Shown here: positions 47,201 through 56,567 of the stretch, one piece after another
Layout of the letters: the number at the start of each line of letters is the position of its first letter
Position numbering within the stretch: position 1 is the stretch's first letter
Source of the DNA: Siphonodentalium dalli
Taxonomy: Eukaryota; Mollusca; Scaphopoda; Gadilida; Siphonodentaliidae
NCBI GenBank assembly: GCA_032622095.1
Contig: CP136067.1
Coordinates: 46,297,549-46,361,548 of the forward strand
Length of the DNA stretch: 64,000 nt
Reading direction: 5' to 3'
Notes under the pieces: model-generated
The model's input: only the letters and a program-made list of their open reading frames with translations
Databases searched by the model: none
Told to the model about the DNA's origin: nothing
Made by a program: the position numbers and the translations under genes

Positions 47201-48318
47201 TTCACCTCCTTCAAAAACCGCCATAAACAGACAGAATAGTAAAATATAGACAGTCCTTGTTCTTATACCAATCAGAAACATGGCATAAACAGTATGTTAT
47301 TGTCAAATGTTTTTCCTTTGTTATGTAAACAAAAGCAAAAAACGTTACAGAACCTCGCTTTTGTTTAGATCCGGATATGGTAAACATAAAAAGCGTTTTT
47401 TTGTTACTGTTTTCCTGATATTGAAATAATAAAGAGCGTTTATATCATTTGTGTGTGATTAACCAATAGAATTGCGCTGTGTTGTGTAAACAGAAGCAAA
47501 ACTTCTGCAACACGAGCAGGCTCTTGTTTATGTACACCATCGTACGCATTGGCGACAATATACTATTTACGCGCTGATTATGTTTGGTATATGAACAAAA
47601 CTATATATATTTTAATATTCCTTCTGTTGATGGCGATTTGAACAAATATGAATATTTCTGCAACGAACGCCGCCCGTGCCTTTAATATTGTCCTATAAGT
47701 TATACAAAAATATATGTAGTGGAATGGTCTATTATTCGGAGGGATGTTTAAGAACTATAAGCAGTCGACAGGCAGAAAACAAGCTAATAATACAAATTAT
47801 AATAAGTGGAGTAGAATTCTTATACTTTGGTGGGAAATGTTCTGATAATAAGTTCAACAATCGGCCTATATGTTGAAGTTATTATCGGAACATTTCCTTA
47901 GGGAATTACTCCTCAATTTATTTTAAAGATGATCTAGTTATATAATTATATAATTACACGCATACAGGGACCGAATGAGATAGTCCCGAGAGAAGCAATG
48001 GCCTCCCATTTATTATGGAAGAAGTTCCGAAAATCAAATTACAGGCAAAATAGTTCGCTCGAACAGACATGGTTATACGTGATGCTTGTTGGTGAGGGTA
48101 ACAATTCTTCATGCAGGGGAACCCCTCCGAATTAGCGTTATTGGATATTATTAAACTGATATTTGATTATTTGTAGAACCAACCTGGTATCTTGGTCTTC
48201 CAACGATGGATGGAAACACGGCTCTTGGCGCTTCCTCTCCAGCAAATCCCGCTTTACACATACCAGATCCATTGTCAACCACAAGGGCGGTAAGATCATC
48301 GTCGAATCCTGTATACAT
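43578..48318 (-). CDS. Divergent actin, three exons, 379 aa
   Basis: It encodes the ATP-binding, filament-forming cytoskeletal or muscle protein actin. Coding exons on the minus strand are 48318-48184, 45333-45009 and 44257-43578, joined at GT-AG introns to 1,140 nt including TGA. It is uninterrupted and four residues longer than a 375-aa actin. Visible hallmarks are [15 protein letters not shown] (first phosphate loop), YPIEHGIV with the methylatable histidine, DSGDGVSH (second phosphate loop) and the C-terminal [11 protein letters not shown]. Introns fall after codon 41 (phase 0) and inside codon 150 (phase 1) of standard actin numbering, both known positions, notably in deuterostome actins. 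Oddities are an N-terminal MYTGFDDD instead of a short acidic tip and an unusual D-loop ([13 protein letters not shown]). The ATG at 48318 was chosen because the upstream in-frame open stretch lacks an ATG. An untranslated 5' exon cannot be excluded. The muscle or cytoplasmic class is undecided. Confidence 0.93.
44407..44892 (+). mobile_element. MITE family TTAA-4 in actin intron 2
   Basis: Ends TTAAAGGTCCACTTAATTTT and AAAATTAAGTGGGCCTTAA. The interior hairpin TTCAATGGAGGGGGAATAAC is shared with the other two copies. It fills two thirds of the 751-bp intron. Confidence 0.88.
45009..45333 (-). CDS. Actin exon 2, codons 46-154
   Basis: The acceptor TTTTCAG precedes [10 protein letters not shown], which is the D-loop. 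[40 protein letters not shown] and [18 protein letters not shown] follow. The donor is ACAG|GTATGC at 45008, phase 1. Except for the D-loop it is close to standard actin. Confidence 0.93.
45415..45565. mobile_element. hAT-like terminal fragment (GTAATCGTAATC motifs)
   Basis: CAGGGTTGTGGATAATCGTA, then CAGTAATCGTAATCAAAGTA, followed by more ATTAC/GATTA motifs. A CAGGGxTGTG tip followed by such repeats is typical of one end of hAT elements. No partner end or target duplication was found. Confidence 0.5.
46363..46864 (+). mobile_element. MITE family TTAA-2 in actin intron 1, copy a
   Basis: Ends TTAAAGGTACGGTTGGCC and GGCCTCACGTGCCTTTAA. Near-identical inverted partner of 39661-40163. Confidence 0.9.
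47157..47685 (+). mobile_element. MITE family TTAA-2 in actin intron 1, copy b
   Basis: Ends TTAAAGATACGGGCGACG and CGCCGCCCGTGCCTTTAA. It belongs to the same subgroup as 49609-50139 (TTGTTCTTATACCAATCAGA). Confidence 0.85.
47700..47945. mobile_element. Hairpin MITE, family HP-1, copy 2
   Basis: GATAATAAGTTCAACAAT and ATGTTGAAGTTATTATC form a hairpin between GGAAATG and CATTTCC. The flank GGTCTATTATTCGGAGGGAT is the inverse of the flank at 42040-42075. Confidence 0.6.
48184..48318 (-). CDS. Actin exon 1 (coding), codons 1-45
   Basis: It begins [19 protein letters not shown] and ends [12 protein letters not shown]. The donor is CAG|GTTGGT at 48183. It carries the first nucleotide phosphate-binding loop. 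The usual His40 is Tyr here. Confidence 0.9.
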
Positions 48319-48352
48319 CCTTTTGATTTTGAGAACTTCCCTTCGAATACGT

Positions 48353-48427
48353 TTAACACTGCTGAGTGTGTCTTGTTTCACAAGTTTTCTTATGTCGATG
48401 ATTTGACAGTTTGAATTTTGCGCCCAT
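48353..48427 (-). CDS. Possible uORF upstream of actin, 24 codons
   Basis: The ATG lies in CACCATGG, a near-ideal Kozak context, and the frame (MGAKFKLSN...) stops at 48353, 35 nt before the actin ATG and out of frame with it. It matters only if the mRNA starts upstream of 48427. No homology is recognised. Confidence 0.2.
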   Translation of the reverse strand: MGAKFKLSNHRHKKTCETRHTQQC

Positions 48428-48435
48428 GGTGCTAT

Positions 48436-48445
48436 CTTTTAAAGG
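48436..48445 (-). promoter_or_regulatory. Candidate TATA/CArG-like box of actin
   Basis: CCTTTAAAAG on the minus strand, about 120 bp upstream of the actin ATG. It fits a CArG box (CC(A/T)6GG) with one mismatch and could also act as a TATA element. CArG boxes bound by SRF are usual in animal actin promoters. There is only one motif and no expression data. Confidence 0.2.
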
Positions 48446-49326
48446 TAGCTAGGTGTCTATTTTCGTCGAAGCGAGTGAAGGGTTTCTCGGAAAATAAGGT
48501 GAATCATCAGTGGTATGAATAAATCATTTACAATTGAATCAACGCCAAATGTAGTACGCTACCGCTGACGCTCGCAGTGCCAAATAATCGGAAGTCGAAC
48601 TAAATACCAAAACCATAGTAATTATTCAGTGGAACAACCCACCAAGTATATAACTTGTGCATGGGTATTGTTTAAATTTAAAAAGTTCCAATTTATGACA
48701 AAAACATTTAAGATTCTCTGCGAAACATATATCTGTTTGTGACAATTATTTCGCACTAGTAGTGGTTAACATATTAGCCACGGGTTCTATTATTATCGAT
48801 TTCGATCCGTTCATTCATACTAATTACCTTTCCTGGAAATCTGTCCCATTTCAAAATATAGTGATCCGTATATGGACAAAACATTACTCATATAATCACT
48901 GCCCATAATAAACGTTTGGTTATATTTAGATATGACGGCCATGTGCCCTTTGTCGGTATTAATTGTTTACATGCTAAAAATAGAAATGACAACAATATTG
49001 AATATATCAGCTTTATAAGACTTGTTATGGCTCATTGTTCAACTATTAAAGACTCGTTTTCTCGTCGGGAAGTACGTGTAGTTTACGCCTTACATTGTGG
49101 TTCCATGGATATAATATGGTGTTCAAGAACATTTTAAACTGAGAATTATTTTCGAATAATGTGATTAAAAAGCCGATTTGCGGTTTGCGCTCCAAAATAC
49201 ACCTCAGACTCTTCCCTTTTGATTTTTTTTCCGGTATAGTAATGGGTCGATCAATACTTGAACGAAGAACTACCTTTCTACGGGCATGATATGTCTCAGA
49301 AAAAAACTCATAATATGGAGCCCCGG
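48446..49326. other. Region upstream of actin
   Basis: Apart from a TTAA-6-like fragment at 49165-49290 I see no repeat or gene. It would hold the actin promoter or a 5' untranslated exon. Confidence 0.4.
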
Positions 49327-49608
49327 TATGGAGCCCCGGAGGCGACATCCGATTTTGTTTTTATAAAGTCGTGTCCACAACTAAGTCAATACTAAGGATC
49401 TTCATAGGTTCATAAGTTGAATTTGGCACATATGTGTTTAGCAATTCCAACACAGTGTATTTAACCTAGTACACTTAAGAGTTTAGGTGTAATACAGAGA
49501 ATGTGGATATCAATTTATTGAGTTGTATGACCTCAAATATGGTATTTCATCACACAATTTCTGTGCCACAAGGCAAATTTCGCTAAGTCCATACAATGGT
49601 ACACACAT

Positions 49609-50139
49609 TTTAAAGATACGGGCGGCGTTGGCGGTGGGTATGCTTTTAAAATATTCACCTCCGTCAAACACCGCCATAAATAGAAAGAATAGTAAAATAT
49701 AGACAGACCTTGTTCTTATACCAATCAGAACTATGGCATAAACGGTATGTTATTGTCAAATGTTTTTCTTTTGTTATGTAAACAAAAGCAAAACACGTTA
49801 CAGAACCTGGCTTTTGTTTAGATCCGGATATGGTAAACATAAAGAGCGTTAATTGTTACTGTTTTCCTGATATGGAAATAATAAAGAGCGTTTATATAAT
49901 TTGTGTGTGATTAACCAATATAATTGCGCTGTGTTATGTAAACAGAAGCAAAACTTATGTAACACCTGGTCCAGCAGGCTCTTGTTTACGTACACCATCG
50001 TACGTCTTGACGACAATATCTATTTACGCGCTGATTATGTTTGGCATATGAACAAAACTATATATATTTTAATATTCCTTCTGTTGAGGGCGATTTGAAC
50101 AAATATGAATATATCTGCAACGAACGCGCCCGTGCCTTT
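49609..50139 (+). mobile_element. MITE family TTAA-2, nested copy
   Basis: It starts TTAAAGATACGGGCGGCGTT and ends CGAACGCGCCCGTGCCTTTG, with the last bases of TTAA mutated. It is closest to 47157-47685. Confidence 0.82.
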
Positions 50140-50699
50140 GAGAATAGGTTTGTCTTCCCAATCATAAAGCCTAAAGGAATAACTTTTTGTGCACAAAATA
50201 GTGAGGAAACTAATACAACAGCAAGATATCCCTTCATTTTTCTCTAGTTTTTTTAAAATACTAGACCATAAAATATGGATTTTAGTTAACTCTTAGAAAT
50301 GGAGGTTCCGAAATTAGACTAACTCCCAATTTTGGAGGCATATAACCTGAAAAATACTCAACGTATCGGAAAATGTTTTTCTGTTCTGTAATCAGAATTG
50401 TGTAGTCATTAAAATTGATATATGAATGGAAGGAATTGTGAAATGGAGTATTTTATAAACATCCTTGAAAAACCATATATTGAGTATTTTACGGAATTTT
50501 TACAAATTTATCGAATTTCGCCTTTCTTGGTCCTTTTGTATGCTTAGTATGTTGTTTATAATGGGCTAATAGACTTATTCCTGCTAAGAGACATTGTGTT
50601 GCAATTAGTTTATTAGGTTTGGCACATTTTCTCATAAAAGCACTGGAGTAATGAATAAATTGGGGAGACAATAGAGATTCCAACAAATGCTAAAATGTT

Positions 50700-50816
50700 C
50701 GGGGTACAAACTGGGTATGGTGTCATAATGATCGTCGGGACGTTAGACATGGGGATTCCAACAGTACCAATATGTTGGGGGTAAAAGCCGGACTCGGTGT
50801 AATAATGATCGTCCGT
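50700..50816. repeat. Diverged tandem duplication, about 73-bp period
   Basis: GGGGATTCCAACA...GTCATAATGATCGTCGG is followed by GGGGTAAAAGCC...GTAATAATGATCGTCCG, two copies inside the 4-kb TIR element. Confidence 0.5.
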
Positions 50817-51949
50817 TTGGCATTCAATATGGATTTAATGGACCTGATTAAAGCACCAAACTTCGCACATATATTTTCCACTATACCCTTAATCATAATC
50901 CAGCTGGTTCCATCTTTTGGTAAAGTGGAACCCGTTAAATTCAAGATGGCTCCCAACATGGCCGCCGTTTTTCAGACGGGTCACTACGTCAGTTTGATAC
51001 AAATTATAGTGAGACCATCTTGTCATATGTTTACAAATGTAAAAAAAAAATTAAGATTTCTAAATGCCACCTTTATATGGTAAAATTGGAACTCACCGTC
51101 CAAGATTTTTTTTCACTAATATATTTAAGATCAGTTTCTGCTGTTTGGTACTGGTTGAGAATTGTGACTTTATGTTGTATTTTTCATGTTAACTGACCAT
51201 TGGAGCAATTAACTATGTCCTCCATGGAGTCAGAGCCCCTTCTGATCCTCAAAAATTCGATTTTACAGAAAGCGGTATAAAATTTTACCATAAATCACCA
51301 TTGGGATTTCTAGTCATATTTCATCAAGAAATGGGTAGAACTGTGCAATGTAAATGAAACATTCCATTTCTTATGCTTATTCCAACTCATTAGTACCAAA
51401 ATTGTCACTTTGGCTCAAAATGGCTGCAAAAAAGGCGGCCAAAATGTGGAAAATGGTAAATATTCCCCCATGCAGAGTGCCATGCAACCACATACAAGTT
51501 GTGGTTGATTACCAAAATTGACTATTCTGTCTTATATAAATTGAATACTAACATTTCTGATGCACCTAACAAGTTGATTTTTCACATATCCCGAACAGTA
51601 TTCTCTGCTGTTCCGAAAAGGTAGCAAATTGTGACTCACTTAGTTATTAAACTGTATTATTACTTAATGAAGTGAAAACTATATGTTCTATTCTGGTTGT
51701 CCTAGTACCTTATTAGGCATGACAATTTCATTTTAAAGGATGCAGTGTTGAATTTTGCCAAAAAACTTCGTTTGAGACTCTGGCCATGTTTCTGAAAGGA
51801 AATGGGCATGCATAACTTCAAAACGGAGATGAGCGGGAACAATTTATGTAGCTCATGCACAAATTAGCGTTGAAATTGATCATCATTGATCCACTTAATA
51901 CATGGTGTTTGTAAAATTGGTAGTCAGGGAGTGACGTTGTGGTCACAGG

Positions 51950-52520
51950 TGATGTTAATAGGTAAACATGAAGTATAATCACGAATGGGGTGAACAGTTA
52001 TACAAGGAGTGTATATATGGTCATGTGGTGTTCATTGTGAGCTTCGGGTATACAAGGAGTGCTAAAGTGTGAGGTATACATGGAGTGGCTGTGTGGTCAT
52101 TTAAGTGGTGTATGGGTTTTATAAGAGTAGCTACATGGTCCCCTGTGTGTTGTTTATGTTTATATATGGAGTGACTTCATGATCATGTGTGGAATGTATA
52201 TGTGTCCATTGTGTGGCTTTACTGCCATGGGTGGGTGTATATGTATACATCTGTTGATTGTATGATCATGGGTGGGGTGTATGGTTAAATAAGGAGTGGT
52301 TGTATGCTTATTGGTATAATAATTATAGGTGTAGATGGAACGGCTGTATATATGCATGGCTATATAGTCAAGTGCGTGGTGTACGGGTATACCCAAATAT
52401 GCGAGTATGGTCATGGTGATGGGTATGTGTAAAAAGCGAGTGGCTACATGGTCATTTATGTAGTGTTTATGTATATATGGAGCGAGTGAATGTGTGGGTT
52501 GTACAGGTGTACAATTTGGT
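51950..52520. repeat. Degenerate GGTGTAT/GGTCATG minisatellite
   Basis: Repeated phrases TATACAAGGAGTG, GGCTGTGTGGTCAT, GTGGTGTAT and ATATGGAGTGAC recur about every 40-50 bp with much variation. This is the loop of the inverted arms of the 4-kb element. Confidence 0.65.
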
Positions 52521-53360
52521 GGGTATCGCTTTCCACAATAACTCAGGGATATGTTAATCGATATAGAGGTAATGTCAGAGAGTTCTACACCTGATGGTGG
52601 TTTATATGCACAATGGAGGAAGCGGTTTTCCTGACAGTAGTCATTTCGTTACCAATGAGCCACAAATTCGATGTTATTGGCCTGAGTAGCCACATAATAT
52701 GGGCCCTTTCAGTTCGGTTTCAAAGTTCTGTCCGTTTCCTCAAAAAAACATGGTCAGAATCCCAAAAGAAGTTTTTGGCAAAATTCAATACTGCATCCTT
52801 TAAAATGAATTTGTCATGCCTTATAAGGGTCTGGGACAACCAGAATAGAACATTTAGTTGTCAGTTGATTAAGGAACATGGTTAATACAAAGTGAGTCAC
52901 AATTTGCTACATTTTCGGAACATCAGAGAATAATGTTCGGGATATATGTGGAAAAATAAACTTTTTTTAAACAAAATTTGCTTGCCAATTTGCAAACCAT
53001 CTTGAGTTAATTTTGTCCAAAAACACATCAGTGTGACACATTTAAGACAGATCAAAACAATAAGCACCTTCTATACCAAAGATAGTTCCATTTTACTTGT
53101 CAGTGTTTAAAATAGTAAAAATTAACCAAGAGTGCATCAGAAATGGTAGTATTCAATATCTATAAGACAGAATATTCATGTGTTTTATCAACCACAACTT
53201 GTATGCGGTTGCATGACAAGCTGGGGCAATATTTACAATTTTTCATATTTTGGCCGCCATTTTGACCGCCATTTTGAGCCGAAGTGATATTCTCGTGCAT
53301 GGCGACGAATTTATATTATCGTGGCAACCTAAATTATGATGTCACCTCCGGGGCTCCATA

Positions 53361-53829
53361 CTTATATTACTAACTTCAATTTTTCTACTTCAGTTCAAAA
53401 TTTTAATTCTTATGCATGTTTTCTAATTTCACTTTTAATTCTTTTGCGTTCCATTGTGTTTCATAGTTCGTAATGTACTGTTTTTTATTCTCATCTTATT
53501 ATTTAATTTTTTGAATATTATTTTGGTAATTTTTTATTTCGTTTCTCCTGAGTATGTGTTCCAAATTAAATGTGTATGTGACTTTCTAATGCCAATATTT
53601 AAGTTTATATTGCTTCAAACAATTTGTGGTATGTGAATTTCAAAATAAAAAACAACTAAAAAGTAATATTTCAAGAATGATAAGCATTGTTTAGAATTCA
53701 CCGGATAAAATAACATCTAGAGATTACAACTGAAACCTTAAATGGATACAATTGTTCAGTTCTATATTGTTTAAAGTTGCAATATAATCTTAATATCGTC
53801 ATTTAGAATTAAGAAATACAAAATAAATT
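53361..53829. other. Very AT-rich intergenic DNA
   Basis: T-rich runs; a 60-codon hydrophobic frame at 53454-53636 is a compositional artefact. Confidence 0.5.
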
Positions 53830-54010
53830 CGGGAATTTTACATTTGAAGATAGCATTTCACATTCCTAAATATACAAGTTAGCGCTAAATTCTGCCATTT
53901 GACAATTGAAAATAGCTTTTCACATTCTACACTATACAAGTTAGCACTAAATTATGGCATCTGAAATTGACAATAGCATTTCCCATTCTACAATATATAA
54001 GTTAGCACTT
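53830..54010. repeat. About 62-bp repeat, 3 units
   Basis: Each unit has GATAGCATTTCACATTC, then a TATACAAGTTAGC(G/A)CTAAATT-like block; the TTAGC motifs are about 62 bp apart. Confidence 0.8.
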
Positions 54011-54531
54011 GGAATTGTGACCCTAATTACCCTCCATAGATAGTGCCTATCTGGATCGAGATAGGGCCCTTGCCGAATTTTTTTTAGCCAATTTGTTTAA
54101 ATCCACATGAGGTCAGGGGGGGGGGGTCAGGAAACAAAATTACGGATACAAGGTGGAAATTTTGTGTTTTTCAGTTTTGGCGACCCACCACCCCGGGAGC
54201 GTAAGTTTTTTCCACCCAGGTCTGGGACACCCACCCGGGACCGTAAGTTTTTTCCACCCAGGTCTGGGACACCCACCCTCAAAATTTATGAAAATCTTGT
54301 AAATTCTACTAAATAATGTGTTGTTGGCAGGGTAAGGGTCTCTCATTGTTTCTGCACCGGAACTGAGAGAACGCTGATCAAGTACACCCACAAAAAATAA
54401 ACAAACAAAGCACATGGCTGAAAAATATGCCAACAAAACCAGTGACAAAACCTTTAAAAACCCAAATATTTATGGTCATAAAGTTAAAATACCCTCTTTA
54501 ACAGGATAGTTGTCCCTTATTAGCAATAATT

Positions 54532-55300
54532 TACTCGTATTTAAAATCGCGCAGTACTATTTTTCGCGCACACGTCGGTGCGAGAATTTAAAACTGAGCG
54601 AAAAATAGTACGACTCCTGAGTTTATACCAAACCACAGGGAAACAAGAAGGTCATAAATGTTGATGAGTTACATATACACATTACGGAAGGTTGCACCAA
54701 ATGCATTAGGCTTGTAGGACGATATTTTACATGCAGGCAACCAACATCAAAACCCTAACTGATATGTATGCCATACTTATATAGCAACATATCATGATTA
54801 CATCATTAATAGTTGAAATACTTGTAAGAAATACACATTGCAAACGAAAGATGCACGAAAGCACGTCCCCTATTTACAATAATGGCGTTACACGTACACC
54901 GTGACCAAACAGTCTGAGTTAGTTATGTCAACACATCCAACAGCCAAGTTTTTATTTTTTTTTTCTGATGTAAGTTTTCAATACGCGGTTGTGATTTTAC
55001 TTCTTTCGAGTTCATTTCAATTATGTTTATAACTATTTCAATGTCATCAAGACTATTTGGAACGCACAACACCGGTCTTCACAACACATTGATGATGCAG
55101 TTATGCTAAATTATAGACGATGTAAATCCACCGTGATGGTGTTTAATATGCACACGTATCTTCGTAACTATTAAGATCTAAAAGTATTTTACGAAAATAT
55201 GTTTGTCAGTTTTGAATTCGCGCAGCTAGGTGCGCGAATTCAAAGTGCGCGAATTCAAAACTGAGCGAAAAATAGTACTGCGCGAATTTAAATACGAGTA
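54532..55300. mobile_element. MITE with TACTCGTATTTAAA ends
   Basis: Both ends read TACTCGTATTTAAA(A/T)TCGC then GCAGTACTATTTTTCGC. Additional GCGCGAATTCAAA and GCGAAAAATAGTAC blocks repeat within each end. It is nested in 54114-56337. Confidence 0.85.
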
Positions 55301-55828
55301 TGTGCATGTTTAAAGTAAAAACACCATCAATTTGATTAAATAAACACAGTTCCAGTCCTCTCCATGTGGGATATCACTTGTGAACAATGAGGAGCCCCCC
55401 TTAAAATCATTCTAGGCGAGTGGCGAGTAGCTCTCCTACAAAATGTCGAGGCGAGTATTATCCCAGCAGGAAATGCCGAAAATTTTGAAAATTAGATGCT
55501 CTGAGATTGAATCTGGAGCCTTCTAATGCTCCAATCACTGTTCAAATAACGATTTTGTGTCAATAAGTGACAAAAATGCAATGCCACATTGCTAATACTA
55601 GTACACAAGCAAGTAAGTTGGTATATTTGAAGTAAAGTTATGTGATATATTACACACATTTGAAGCATGTCTATTCTGAGTTATCGACAGTATTTTATTG
55701 AACCACGCGGTCTCTCTGTTTGTTGTGCAGAAATTGTATTGCCGATGTGAATCGGAATGAGTTTGATTTTGAATTAATGCCTTGATCTATTTTAGTAAAT
55801 AGCGCATATAATAAAAAGAAAACTTTCG

Positions 55829-55968
55829 TGTTTTTAGTGAATACCGGAATTACCTCATTCGTGGTCACAGTGAGATACTGGAATCATCACTCGTGGCCAC
55901 TCGTAATGATTCCAGTATCTCACTGTGACCACTCACGAGATACTTCCGGTATTCACTCAAAACACACA
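55829..55968. mobile_element. 140-bp palindrome
   Basis: GTGTTTTTAGTGAATACCGG and GGTCACAGTGAGATACTGGA are mirrored exactly or nearly so to CAAAACACAC. The loop is about 18 bases, CACTCGTGGCCACTCGTA. Confidence 0.85.
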
Positions 55969-56567
55969 GGTATCCTCTATGTATAATAAGTTTAAAAAGC
56001 CATGATAAACTATGAGAAAGGATGAGAATGGATTTTTTTTTCATTGCAATTTTTTTCCTCGACCAAAACCGGACCCACCCCATGGTTTCAACTGTTAAAG
56101 GGAGAAATTGTGGACAAAAAAATAAAATATAGAGCCCCCCTCACTTGTATAAGGCTATAGCATGCACTAATATATGAATCTGATTGTTTCAATTCATTTT
56201 GAAGCTGTAATTTGTCTTAGAAATAATTTTGGAAAAAAATTGCATGACATCAGAAAAAATCTGCATTCCGGGCTCGGGGATACCCACCCACCCGGTCCTT
56301 GTATTCTGTAATTTTTTTCCGACCCCCCCCCCCCCTGATGAGGTGCCCTTTAATCATCAAAATTATGTAGTACCATAAACGTTTCAGAACGAAAACAACT
56401 CTAGATTTTCTTCGCATGTTCGATAGCCTCCGTTGCATTTTACGCGACCGCGCTGACTAATACAATTGAATCGTCACACACGAAACGACCTTAATTTTAT
56501 CGAAAAATAGAAGAAATAAAACACGTATTTTCCGCGCTATACATCACCAGTAGCAGTGATATGTGCA

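Larger units (their letters stand above)
45334..48183 (-). other. Actin intron 1, built largely of MITEs
   Basis: The 2,850-bp intron contains a hAT-like TAATCGTAATC-rich end (45415-45565), two TTAA-2 copies and an HP-1 copy. The remaining 700 bp shows no structure I can name. Confidence 0.75.
49327..53360. mobile_element. 4.0-kb TIR element with long internal inverted arms
   Basis: The 23-bp ends TATGGAGCCCCGGAGGCGAC and (complement) TATGGAGCCCCGGAGGTGAC define it. At the left an extra TATGGAGCCCCGG (49314-49326) precedes the end. Inside, about 400-bp arms (51404-51800 and 52725-53292) are imperfect reverse complements, sharing AACCACATACAAGTTGTGG and CTCAAAATGGC. They flank a degenerate minisatellite. 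TTAA-2 (49609-50139) is nested. There is no transposase frame. Confidence 0.65.
54114..56337. mobile_element. 2.2-kb DNA transposon with CAG(G)n ends and 7-bp TSD
   Basis: Left end CAG followed by a run of G, then GTCAGGAAACAAAATTACGG; the right end is the matching complement (GTCGGAAAAAAATTACAGAA on the minus strand). The flanks ATGAGGT (54107-54113 and 56338-56344) are identical. A 42-bp tandem duplication (GTAAGTTTTTTCCACCCAGG) is at 54197-54280. MITE 54532-55300 and palindrome 55829-55968 are nested. No transposase is seen. The termini match 8311-8859. Confidence 0.85.

Noticed and set aside
50772-51083. 103-codon ORF with hydrophobic stretches
   Set aside because: It lies inside the 4-kb TIR element, overlaps an opposed ORF and matches no transposase motif.
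53454-53636. Hydrophobic 60-residue 'membrane peptide'
   Set aside because: T-rich DNA yields Phe/Leu/Ile in this frame; the signal is compositional.
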